Shown: positions 33,541-41,539 of the stretch, piece after piece | Position numbering within the stretch: position 1 is the stretch's first letter | How the letters are laid out: each line of letters starts with the position of its first letter | Assembly (NCBI GenBank): GCA_030834825.1 | Contig: JAUQXC010000259.1 | Location: forward strand, 1 to 42,418 | DNA length: 42,418 nucleotides | Direction of reading: 5' to 3' | DNA from: Thermoflexales bacterium | GTDB lineage: Bacteria; Chloroflexota; Anaerolineae; Fen-1058 | The notes under the pieces: model-generated | The model's database searches: none | Told to the model about the DNA's origin: nothing | Seen by the model: only the letters and a program-made list of their open reading frames with translations | Made by a program: the position numbers and the translations under genes

Positions 33541-36156
33541 TCAGTGAGTGAATTCGACGCGCTTCAAAACTTCGTCCACAGCGACCTCGAAGGTTTTGGC
33601 CTGTGCGCGCGCTTGGGCGGCCTCAATTTGCGGCCTCGTCAGTCGCGCTTCCACATCAGTGCGCAGACGGGCAGCACGCTTCTTGGTCTCTTGAATGCTG
33701 GCTGGGTGATTCAAGACGATCAGCAGCACTTCCAGTGCCTTCTCACTAGCGCCTTGCCTCATTTGCAGACTCGCCAGGCCAACGAGTGCTTCCAGCGCTG
33801 TAAAGACTCCTTGAGTTTCGGTGGTGAGGCGCAATGACTCATGCCAGATACGCCCGGCTTCCGCGTCATCTCCCAGGGCGAAGACACTGCGGCCCAGCTC
33901 GGCGAGCTCACGTGCCACATCCTGCCGCGTGCCGAGTTCCGTAAAAATGTTCAGGCTCTCGTAGAACATCTCCAAGGCTTGTACATGCTCGCCTTGCACC
34001 TGCGCGACGATGCCGAGTCCCCGATAGGCATTCCCCAGCACCCACCGATCGCTGATCGAGATACTTAGCGAAATGCTCTCTTCCAGTGCCGCCCGCGCCT
34101 CCGCATAGCGCCCCAGCGCCATTGCGTTCCAACTGAGAAGATTCAGTCCCGCGGCTATTAAACGAAGATCGCCAATGGCCCGCCAGTCGGCCACAGCCGA
34201 TTGCAATTGCTGGTATAGGTTCTCGGGTTTCACGACTCCTTGGACGATACCAACCTGATCCGCCAGACAGATGAAGCACAACGCCGCGAACCAGCGATCG
34301 CCAATCGCGGCGGCGATTTTCTGACCCTCCGAGTACAGTTCCACCGCGCGGGCATAATTGCCGGTTACTTCCATGACGAAGCCTAAAAAGGTTATTGCTT
34401 CCACCAACACGTGCGGCTCATTCAAGGGATGCAAGAGTTCCAAACTGCGTTCAAGCATCACCCGCGCTTCCGTGTGGCGGGCTAGCCGGAACGCCAGTAA
34501 GGCCTGACATACCAAGAGGTGGCCCAGCGCCATTTGCTCTGTTCGGCCAGGCGTAGGTTGTCGATAGAGTGCTTCTAAAGCGACCACCGCGGGTTCAAGC
34601 TCGGCGAGCCCTGCTTGAAACCAACCACGTGTGTCATACAACATCGCGAATGTGCGCAGCGTCTGCTCGATCAAGGCGAACTCGCCTTGCGTGATGGCCC
34701 ACTCCCAGGCAGCCCGGAAGTTCTCCAGCTCGGCGGTCAACTCGGCGAGCGTCTCCCGTTGCGCGGAACTGCGCAGGCGGCCATCGGCCTGACTGAAAAA
34801 CTCCAAGTAATAATGGCCGTGACGGGCTTGAGTGGTGGCTTGTTCTGCTGGACGTTCAGCGAAGTACTCTGCAGCGAACTGTCGGATCAGTTCATGCAGA
34901 TCGTAACGCCCCGCGCCACTTCGGCGAATGAGTGATTTCGTCACCAGGGTGGATAGCACGGTGAGTGTCGCCTCTGCCACAGCCTCGGCTGCCTCGCGTT
35001 GGAACCCACCCTGAAATACCGACAGCCGAAGTAGGATGGCTTGCTCTTGCTCGGCGAGGAGTCTCCACGAGTGGTCGAAAACGGCGCGCATGGAGCGGTG
35101 ACGGGCGGGCAGGTCGCGCGTGGACGCACTTAAGAAACTCAGCCCGTGCTCGATCTCGTGCGCGATCTCGTCACAGGCCAGAGTCCGCACCCAGGCAGCA
35201 GCCAGCTCAATTCCGAGAGGCATCCCCTCCACCAATTGGCAGATGCGGACAATGGCGGAGTAATCCTCCAGTGTCGCAGTGAACCCCACATGCGCCCGCC
35301 GGGCACGTTGGAGGAACAGCTCCACTGACGTATTCTGCGCGCTTTCCTGCGAATATCCGCTAGCGGGAATGGGCAACCCCTGAACTTCAAACACCCATTC
35401 GCCTTGCAGCCCTAAGGACTCACGCGAGGTTGCCAGCAATTTAACTTGTGGTGCATTCGCCAGCAATTCAGCCAGTAACTCGATGCCCGGTTCGGTTAAC
35501 AGGTGCTCAAGATTATCCAGTAGAAGCAGCGCCTGCTTTTCCTTCAGATAACTGAAGAGCTGTGTTTTAGGATCGGCTGGACTGGCGCTCTGAAAGGTAA
35601 ACCCCAGGGCGTCGGCGATTACGGGCACGATAAAGCGCGTGGTATGGACGGAAGCGAGAGGAACGAAATACACGCCGTCAGCGAAGGCCGCTGGCAAGTG
35701 CGATGCAGTCTCAAGCGCCAGGCGTGTCTTGCCGATGCCACCCGGCCCGACCAGCGTCCGCAAGCGGCATTGTGAGTCGCGCAGGAGTTGGCTAAGGTCC
35801 TCGACCTCGTGTTGGCGGCCGATCAAGGGCGTGGGTAAGATGGGCAGGTTGACGCGCAGTGGGGGCATAGCTGCGGTCGAGGCGGGAGAAACACTCGGTC
35901 TCGGTAGAGCGGTGAGGCGATCCACGCTCAGTTCGCCGCGCGCCACTTTTACAAAAGCCGAACGCTCGGCCAGCGGGATGTTCAGGCAGTTCGCCAGCAG
36001 TTCGGCGATTTGAGTTGAGGGGCGGCGCTCTCCGTCCTCGATCTTGCGGAGCAAAGCAACAGAACAGCCCACGCGTCCGGCAAACTGCTCACGTGTCAGC
36101 TTGAGTTGATTGCGTTGTTGACGAAGCCATGCGCCAAACGTATCTGGATTATCCAT
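33541..36156 (-). CDS. Cro/CI-HTH, NB-ARC-like ATPase and TPR regulator
   Basis: ATG 36156 gives 871 aa starting MDNPDTFGAWLRQQRNQLKL; a GTG at 36186 would add ten residues. Neither has a clear ribosome site. Residues 1-70 form an XRE-type helix-turn-helix (LTREQFAGRVGCSVALLRKI). Residues about 105-400 form a STAND ATPase with Walker A GPGGIGKT (137-144), Walker B ALLLLDN (209-215) and an ATSRESLGLQGEW sensor stretch. The C-terminal half is TPR (for example ALGRYAEARAALEESISLS). The architecture is common in Chloroflexota and actinobacteria as a one-component regulator gated by ATP. It is divergent from the cupin operon, with about 90 bases between starts, so those genes are the natural targets. 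Confidence 0.9.
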   Translation of the reverse strand: MDNPDTFGAWLRQQRNQLKLTREQFAGRVGCSVALLRKIEDGERRPSTQIAELLANCLNIPLAERSAFVKVARGELSVDRLTALPRPSVSPASTAAMPPLRVNLPILPTPLIGRQHEVEDLSQLLRDSQCRLRTLVGPGGIGKTRLALETASHLPAAFADGVYFVPLASVHTTRFIVPVIADALGFTFQSASPADPKTQLFSYLKEKQALLLLDNLEHLLTEPGIELLAELLANAPQVKLLATSRESLGLQGEWVFEVQGLPIPASGYSQESAQNTSVELFLQRARRAHVGFTATLEDYSAIVRICQLVEGMPLGIELAAAWVRTLACDEIAHEIEHGLSFLSASTRDLPARHRSMRAVFDHSWRLLAEQEQAILLRLSVFQGGFQREAAEAVAEATLTVLSTLVTKSLIRRSGAGRYDLHELIRQFAAEYFAERPAEQATTQARHGHYYLEFFSQADGRLRSSAQRETLAELTAELENFRAAWEWAITQGEFALIEQTLRTFAMLYDTRGWFQAGLAELEPAVVALEALYRQPTPGRTEQMALGHLLVCQALLAFRLARHTEARVMLERSLELLHPLNEPHVLVEAITFLGFVMEVTGNYARAVELYSEGQKIAAAIGDRWFAALCFICLADQVGIVQGVVKPENLYQQLQSAVADWRAIGDLRLIAAGLNLLSWNAMALGRYAEARAALEESISLSISISDRWVLGNAYRGLGIVAQVQGEHVQALEMFYESLNIFTELGTRQDVARELAELGRSVFALGDDAEAGRIWHESLRLTTETQGVFTALEALVGLASLQMRQGASEKALEVLLIVLNHPASIQETKKRAARLRTDVEARLTRPQIEAAQARAQAKTFEVAVDEVLKRVEFTH

Positions 36157-36169
36157 TGGTTTTCGGATT

Positions 36170-36199
36170 GTAACACTTTTTGTCACACCGAACTGTTAC
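36170..36199. promoter_or_regulatory. Candidate operator in the divergent intergenic region
   Basis: GTAACA (36170-36175) and TGTTAC (36194-36199) form an inverted repeat with an 18-base gap. A TGTCACA (36181-36187) lies between. It is placed between the divergent regulator gene and cupin gene, as expected for an autoregulatory site. The arms are short, so chance is possible. Confidence 0.35.
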
Positions 36200-36248
36200 C
36201 TGCGAAACGCCTTTGCGCTGTTTAATATGGGCCGTGAAAGGTCATGCC

Positions 36249-36704
36249 ATGATGGCTGCGTTACAAACCAAACCTTATGCACTCCAGCGGGGCGAAGGGC
36301 AAAGCCTTCAGTTAGAGGGAACACAGGTCTTTGTCATGGCGAGCTCAGAACAAACCGGCGGGGCGTTCAACTTGTTTGAGGTTTCTTGCCTGCCTGGTTA
36401 TGCGACTGCACTTCAGATCCATTATGCCGAGGATGTGGCGGTCTATGTTCTGGAGGGTGCGCTCACCTTCTTTTGGGGCGATGAGAAAAAGACCGCGGTG
36501 GCCGGCTCTTATTTGTTTCAGCCGCGCGGCACGCCGCATGGTTTTCGTGTGGAAGGCGTAACGCCTGCACGGATTTTATACCTGACCTGCCCCGCGGGGT
36601 TGGATTGGTTCGTTATTGAACAAGGGCTGTTAACACCAAAGTTGGAGTCGGCAACGGCTGCGGCCAGATACAAGATCGAGATCCTGGGACTGTTGCCCGA
36701 ATGA
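36249..36704 (+). CDS. Cupin-domain protein
   Basis: ATG 36249 has AAAGG seven bases upstream; the longer frame to 36180 would start inside the operator region. The 151-aa protein has the two cupin motifs. Motif 1 is GYATALQIHYAEDVAVYVLEG, where the usual G(X)5HXH(X)3,4E becomes a single His (IHYAED) plus Glu. Motif 2 is PRGTPHGFRVEG with its histidine. The metal site may thus be reduced to two His and acidic residues. Small single-domain cupins of this type include quercetinase-like enzymes and binding proteins; substrate unknown. It is the first gene of a run with CPBP, Ddn and cytochrome genes. Confidence 0.86.
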   Translation: MMAALQTKPYALQRGEGQSLQLEGTQVFVMASSEQTGGAFNLFEVSCLPGYATALQIHYAEDVAVYVLEGALTFFWGDEKKTAVAGSYLFQPRGTPHGFRVEGVTPARILYLTCPAGLDWFVIEQGLLTPKLESATAAARYKIEILGLLPE

Positions 36705-36767
36705 CCAGGCGGAGATTAGGGCGCGGATCGCAACTTATTCACTCTAAAAATTTCCGGAGCATCAATC

Positions 36768-37604
36768 ATGAACGAACAGCCGTTGAAGCGTGCACCAGAC
36801 GGCAGATCCCCTTTAACCTTTTTCTCATTGGTGTTCGCCTTGTCCGTTCCGATCTCACTAGCAGGCACCTTGCTTGAGCGCGAGTTATTACCGGGCCTGC
36901 CGGCGAGTGCCCTCATCACGCCTTTTTGTCCGTTGATCGCCGCGTGTTTGCTTGTCTACAGAGAAAATAGGGCGAAGGGCGTGATCGGGCTGCTGAAAAG
37001 ATCCTTCGACTACCAGCGAATTCGAGCAAAGATCTGGTACAGCCCCGTCGTGCTTTTGATGCCTGGCGTGATGGCCTTGGAGTATGGACTCCTGCGTCTA
37101 ATGGGCGTGCCGATCCCGGGTCCACAATTTTCGATCTGGACACCGGTAGGGTTGTTTGTGGCATTCTTCAGCGCCGCTTTGGGCGAAGAATTAGGCTGGA
37201 TGGGATATGCGATCGACCCACTGCAAGCTCGCCTGAACGCCTTGCGAGCGAGCCTTCTGCTGGGATTGATCTGGTCCGTCTGGCACTTTATTCCATTAGT
37301 ACAAGCCGGTCGTTCAGCGGAATGGATTGCCTGGTGGACTCTTGAGACCGTGGCACAAAGAGTGCTCATCGTCTGGCTTTACAACAATACAGGGAGAAGC
37401 GTATTTGCCGCAGCGGCCTACCACGCCATGTTAAACCTCGCCTGGCAACTCTTTCCCGTTAACGGTTCATATTACGATCCGCGTATCACGGCGCTGATCG
37501 TTTCACTCAGCGCTGTCATCGTCACCGTGAGGTGGGGTCCCAAAACATTGGCGCAATTCAACCCAGGAGTAAATCATGCAGACGTCATCGGCCAAGCACA
37601 CTAA
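36768..37604 (+). CDS. CPBP family intramembrane metalloprotease
   Basis: This 278-aa multi-pass membrane protein has ATG 36768 with CCGGAG upstream. The conserved motifs of the CPBP (CAAX protease/bacteriocin-processing, Abi) family are present: EELGWMGYAIDPLQ (motif 1, EExxxR-like, with Met in place of the usual Arg), LIWSVWHFIPL (motif 2, His) and AAAAYHAMLNLAW (motif 3, H-x-x-x-N). Two glutamates and two histidines form the intramembrane active site. The family ranges from prenyl-protein proteases to bacteriocin self-immunity proteins. The last 29 bases overlap the next gene, showing coupling. Which substrate it cleaves is not evident. Confidence 0.9.
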   Translation: MNEQPLKRAPDGRSPLTFFSLVFALSVPISLAGTLLERELLPGLPASALITPFCPLIAACLLVYRENRAKGVIGLLKRSFDYQRIRAKIWYSPVVLLMPGVMALEYGLLRLMGVPIPGPQFSIWTPVGLFVAFFSAALGEELGWMGYAIDPLQARLNALRASLLLGLIWSVWHFIPLVQAGRSAEWIAWWTLETVAQRVLIVWLYNNTGRSVFAAAAYHAMLNLAWQLFPVNGSYYDPRITALIVSLSAVIVTVRWGPKTLAQFNPGVNHADVIGQAH

Positions 37605-38109
37605 AGACACCGCAAAAAACGGCACGCTCTTCAAGCGCTGGTTTTACCAGCATCATCAATGGCTATACCGCGGACAGAAACCCAACTGGCTGGCGAAGGT
37701 TATGAATAGAGCCGGGGCCATGGTCGCGGCGCGGAGTACGCTTTTCAGCGGCTTGGTGGCCTTGGAGGTGATCGGGCGGAAATCAGGGCGAATCATCTCA
37801 TTTCCGTTGGTCCTGGTCACCCTGGATGGACAACGCTACCTGGCTTCCATGCTTGGAGATAATGCGCAGTGGGTGCGCAACGTACGGGCCGCTGACGGAA
37901 AAGCAGTCTTGCGGAGGCGCGGCCGTGAAGCGGTGCAACTTGAAGAAGTGCCTGCCGACCGGCGAGCTCTCATCTTAAGGGCCTATCTACAAGCAGCGCC
38001 GGGAGCGCGACCGCATGTGCCGGTGGATAAAGATGCGCCGCTGGCGGAATTCGAAAAGATTGCCGCCGGGTTTCCCGTCTTTCGCCTGGTTTCCAGCCAG
38101 CCGAAATAA
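37576..38109 (+). CDS. Ddn-like deazaflavin (F420)-dependent oxidoreductase
   Basis: This 177-aa soluble protein has ATG 37576 behind CCCAGGAG, inside the CPBP gene. The core ALEVIGRKSGRIISFPLVLV, RYLASMLGDNAQWVRNVRAA and AVLRRRGREAVQLEEV matches the nitroreductase/deazaflavin family (PF04075) that includes Mycobacterium Ddn. Members form split beta-barrels that bind reduced F420 and reduce quinones or nitro compounds. Residues about 1-40 are an extension with WFYQHHQWLYRGQKPNWLAK that may touch the membrane. It implies the host makes F420, in line with Chloroflexota. The electron acceptor is unknown; the adjacent cytochrome c hints at a redox role. Confidence 0.9.
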   Translation: MQTSSAKHTKDTAKNGTLFKRWFYQHHQWLYRGQKPNWLAKVMNRAGAMVAARSTLFSGLVALEVIGRKSGRIISFPLVLVTLDGQRYLASMLGDNAQWVRNVRAADGKAVLRRRGREAVQLEEVPADRRALILRAYLQAAPGARPHVPVDKDAPLAEFEKIAAGFPVFRLVSSQPK

Positions 38110-38142
38110 CAAATACTCTCTGGGTTTTCACAAGGAGTTCAA

Positions 38143-38976
38143 ATGAGAAAGATCATGAAATGGATCGGGATTGTACTGGGCAGTCTGATCGGTTTGGCCT
38201 TGCTGGCCGGTCTGGTGCTGTATCCGATCGGCCTGGAAAAACTCACCCGGTCTTATTCCGACATCCCGATTGAAACGGTCGACATTCCCACCGGCCCCGC
38301 TGCCGCCGCCCGTGGCCGGCACATCGCCATTGTCTGGGAATGTACCAAATGCCACAGTGAAAACTTGAGTGGCAAACTCTTCAGTGACGATCTGATCATG
38401 GGCACTATCCCAGCCGCCAACCTGACTTCTGGTAAAGGGGGCGTGGCCGCGTCCTACACGGATGTTGATTGGGTCCGCGCTATCCGTCATGGCGTCAAGC
38501 CCAACGGTCAAGTCGAAATCTACATGTATGACTACTACTCGACCATGAGTGATCGGGATTTGGGTGACTTGATTGCTTATCTACAACAAATCCCGCCGGT
38601 CGATTCGAATTATCCGGCGATGCAGTTTGGACCGATCGTCCCCATTGCCACGGCGGTTGGGTTGCTGACGCCGGCGGCAGAATTGATTGATCATAGCGCG
38701 CCGCGGCCTACAGAGCCGGTGCCGGGTGCCACAGTCGAATACGGCAAATATCTTTCTGCCATTTGCTTCCACTGCCACAGCCCGAACCTGGCCAGCAAAC
38801 TGGAGAAATGGAAACAAGACGATTTTGTGAACGCCGTCCGGGCCGGTGTCTTACCGGATGGGAAAAAATTCGGCCATGCGAAATTCTTAAAAACCTTTGG
38901 AGAGATGAATGATACGGAGTTGACAGCACTATGGCTTTACTGGCAGAGTTTGTCGCCGGCGAAACCTCCCAAATAG
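38143..38976 (+). CDS. Membrane-anchored diheme cytochrome c
   Basis: This 277-aa protein has ATG 38143 preceded by CAAGGAG. An N-terminal segment KWIGIVLGSLIGLALLAGLVLY acts as signal anchor, leaving the rest outside. Two heme sites are intact: CTKCH (67-71) and CFHCH (208-212). Candidate axial methionines are in YMYDYYSTMSD (about 128-136) for the first heme and FGEMNDTE (about 252-259) for the second. Both halves have the TDVDWVRAIRHGVKPNG / QDDFVNAVRAGVLPDG pattern of an internal duplication. It transfers single electrons at the membrane surface. It is the last gene of the cupin-CPBP-Ddn run, with a 33-base gap. Confidence 0.92.
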   Translation: MRKIMKWIGIVLGSLIGLALLAGLVLYPIGLEKLTRSYSDIPIETVDIPTGPAAAARGRHIAIVWECTKCHSENLSGKLFSDDLIMGTIPAANLTSGKGGVAASYTDVDWVRAIRHGVKPNGQVEIYMYDYYSTMSDRDLGDLIAYLQQIPPVDSNYPAMQFGPIVPIATAVGLLTPAAELIDHSAPRPTEPVPGATVEYGKYLSAICFHCHSPNLASKLEKWKQDDFVNAVRAGVLPDGKKFGHAKFLKTFGEMNDTELTALWLYWQSLSPAKPPK

Positions 38977-39075
38977 ATGAATTGTGGAATCAGAAATCAG
39001 CCTCGCGCCCGCTGTTGTTTACGGACGCTTCTTGTGATGTGGGCGCTGCCGGTTCGGTAATTGCCTGGATTGACG

Positions 39076-41295
39076 CTATCTCCGAATCAACGGCAGGTAA
39101 ACGTGCACCGCATCGACGAAGACTGTGATGGTCACAGCGTTGCTGGACGAACTCAACCGCCCCATGGCGTCGTAGGCGAACGCGGTCACTTGCCACTGAC
39201 CGGCTGATGGGATAACGAACTGGGTGGCATTGGCCGGTCCAACATCCACCGTCACGGGGAGCGTGTTTGTAAGCGGCGTGTATTGCAAGCGATAACCCCA
39301 CAAATCGGGTTCGCTGTTTTCGTTCCAGCGTAGTTGCACCGTTGGCCCCGCCGGTACATTCGCGCTGAGGCCAGTGGGGGCACTCGGTGGGTTGTAGGCG
39401 AGGCCACCCTGGGCCTGAATGAAGCCGCCATCGGTCGAGGGCGAGGTCATGCAGTCTGCGCCTCCACCAAACAACACGGCGATCACGCCCGCCTCATATA
39501 GATCGCGCGGATGACGAAAGGCATAGGCGGCGCGGTTATCTCGATAGTGATCGCACGTATCGTTGAGGCTCAGGTTGCCAGCCGGAACTTGCCACAAGAT
39601 CAAGCGTTTGCCGCTGGCGTTCGAAAGCGCATTTTCCCAGAGCACCGCACGTGATACGCGCGGCAGGGTGTGATTGGTGTCGTCCCACCAGGGCCGCAAA
39701 CCGCTGCCTGCATCCCGATCGCTCCATTCGACGAAGAATAGATCGGACTGCGCCCCGCCCATCGCATTGATGAAAGCCGCCGTGTGTTGGGCCATCGCGC
39801 TAACCTCAGCCAGCGCCACGTTGTTGGGATCGTTGTTCGTCGCCCACATGCTGGCGTGCGGGGCGACCAGGGCATTCGGCGCAGCGGTGTGGATCACATC
39901 GACCAGTCGTCGACCGAAGCCGGCCAGATTGTTAGGATAGCCGGAGACGTTCAGCGCCACCGGATACGTCGCGGGATCGTCGGGTTGAGGATGGTCGTTG
40001 GCGTAGCGATATTGCTGCATGTAGCCATAGAAGTCCGGTTCAAGTTGAAAGATCACCGCCTTGTTGCCCGTAGCTTGACTGGCCGCTTGCGCCAGGCTCG
40101 CCAGATAGTTGCTCACGGTGGTGGCATTTTGCAGCTTGTTCGCGTAACAGGCGGCACCTTCATCAGTACAGCCGGGTGTCACGCCCAGCATCAGATAAAC
40201 CGAGATGACGGGGATGTAGCCCTTGCTCCAGGCTTGATCGACGAAGCGTCTTACGAAGTTAGTGCCCCACGTCTCCCAGCCATAGGTGATGTATTGATAC
40301 ACGTAGTCCCAGGGTACACCGCTGTTGACTTGCCAATCCTCTCCGGGGGTTTCACTCCATTCATTCGTGCCCCAGGCCGGTCGGGCGGGCAGGGGAGCGG
40401 GAACATTGCCACCGGGCGACGAGAGTGCGACGAAGGATCCTAACGATAGAGTGCTGCTGTGTCCAGCTTGATCGCGGGCAGTGACGATGAGCGTGTATTC
40501 GCCGCGCGGTGTGCCGGGAGCGATGGTAAACACAGTGCCGAACACGCCGTCGTTGGCAGTACCGTCGTTGCTGCGACCATCATCGCGCAAGCCGATCTGT
40601 CCGCGCCCCAGCGCGGTGGCGTTGAGTGTAACGCTGGCGATGTCGCCCAGCCCTTGTGGATCGCTGACTTGCACGCGCACGACCACTCCGGATGAGCCGT
40701 CGACTGGAGCGGCGCTGCGCTTCAAGAGGCCGTTGTTCAACACCGGCCCGTCGGGGCTTTCGTCGTTGCTCAAGGAGAGGTCGTCGAGGTAAAGCGTCGG
40801 CTGCCCTCCACTCTGAGTACCCTGCCACGTGAGACCAACGATGTCCGTATCGGCTGCGCCGAGACTCGTCAACGGGATCTTGATCTCGGTCCAGGTGTTG
40901 GCCGTAGGCAAGGGCACCGCGATCGCGGGACTCTCGCTGCCGTCGGCACGGTTGGCATAGACTTGAAAGTGTTGCCCACCCGACACGCCGCCGTGCACAA
41001 AAAAGCGGAGGTAAGTGTAGCCGACGGTGCTCTGGCCGGGATGATAGAAGTAAAGCCCAGTCCAGCCATTGTAAGTGACAGCAATGCTGCGCGAGCTTCC
41101 GTTGTGGGTCGGTGTCGTTGCTTGCAGATCGACTGTGGCCCATGAATAATTCTCCCAGCCTGCGGCCAGACCATCGTCGTAGATCATGTGGGGTGTGGCT
41201 CGCGCGATGCGCGACAGGGCGAATAAGCTCAGCCCGATGAGCATCACTCCGACAAAGAGGTGGCAACGAAAATGCGCTGATGGACGAGTGAACAC
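39076..41295 (-). CDS. Secreted multidomain protein with CBM-like, Ig-like, TIM-barrel-like and FN3 domains
   Basis: GTG 41295 with AGGA upstream is preferred (739 aa); TTG 41334 would add 13 residues and lacks a good ribosome site. A signal peptide (HLFVGVMLIGLSLFALSRIARA) precedes a beta-sandwich of carbohydrate-binding look (about 35-185, ending PTLYLDDLSLSN) and an Ig-like domain (about 190-305). A glycoside-hydrolase-like barrel then spans about 315-640, with VIFQLEPDFYGYMQ and FFVEWSDRD holding acidic residues that could be catalytic. An FN3 domain follows (about 645-730). The last residues, VYLPLIRR, match a C-terminal tail I often associate with Chloroflexota exported proteins. Polysaccharide degradation is a reasonable inference; no exact GH family is claimed. 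Confidence 0.85.
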   Translation of the reverse strand: MFTRPSAHFRCHLFVGVMLIGLSLFALSRIARATPHMIYDDGLAAGWENYSWATVDLQATTPTHNGSSRSIAVTYNGWTGLYFYHPGQSTVGYTYLRFFVHGGVSGGQHFQVYANRADGSESPAIAVPLPTANTWTEIKIPLTSLGAADTDIVGLTWQGTQSGGQPTLYLDDLSLSNDESPDGPVLNNGLLKRSAAPVDGSSGVVVRVQVSDPQGLGDIASVTLNATALGRGQIGLRDDGRSNDGTANDGVFGTVFTIAPGTPRGEYTLIVTARDQAGHSSTLSLGSFVALSSPGGNVPAPLPARPAWGTNEWSETPGEDWQVNSGVPWDYVYQYITYGWETWGTNFVRRFVDQAWSKGYIPVISVYLMLGVTPGCTDEGAACYANKLQNATTVSNYLASLAQAASQATGNKAVIFQLEPDFYGYMQQYRYANDHPQPDDPATYPVALNVSGYPNNLAGFGRRLVDVIHTAAPNALVAPHASMWATNNDPNNVALAEVSAMAQHTAAFINAMGGAQSDLFFVEWSDRDAGSGLRPWWDDTNHTLPRVSRAVLWENALSNASGKRLILWQVPAGNLSLNDTCDHYRDNRAAYAFRHPRDLYEAGVIAVLFGGGADCMTSPSTDGGFIQAQGGLAYNPPSAPTGLSANVPAGPTVQLRWNENSEPDLWGYRLQYTPLTNTLPVTVDVGPANATQFVIPSAGQWQVTAFAYDAMGRLSSSSNAVTITVFVDAVHVYLPLIRR

Positions 41296-41445
41296 GGCCT
41301 GATTCCTGCGACTGATTTCATTCAAGTGCTTCAACGCATTCTACAACTCTTTCGCCACCTCGGTCGAGAGTCCTTTAGTCTTACTCGTGACGCACGAAAG
41401 TGAGTGCGGCCAGCCCCGCCTCGACTGATCCGTCAATCCGATCGA

Positions 41446-41474
41446 TTGACCTGGGTCACTGGCTGGCGTACACT
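41446..41474 (+). promoter_or_regulatory. Sigma-70 type promoter of topA
   Basis: TTGACC (41446-41451) and TACACT (41469-41474) are separated by exactly 17 bases. The start would be near 41481, giving a leader of about 60 bases that carries the palindrome at 41489-41505. A second TTGACA at 41512 has no -10 box at the right distance. Confidence 0.65.
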
Positions 41475-41488
41475 TAAGGCAGCCCGTA

Positions 41489-41505
41489 TCATCACGACGT
41501 GATGA
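41489..41505. promoter_or_regulatory. Palindrome in the topA leader
   Basis: TCATCAC-GAC-GTGATGA has seven-base perfect arms. It lies just downstream of the predicted start, where a repressor could block transcription of topA or where the RNA could fold. Confidence 0.45.
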
Positions 41506-41539
41506 CGGCATTTGACAAATGGCCGCTGAGTGAGGCGTT

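Noticed and set aside
38931-39128. Short plus-strand frame after the cytochrome gene
   Set aside because: It starts inside the cytochrome gene and runs into the 3' end of the minus-strand secreted protein gene; no ribosome site.
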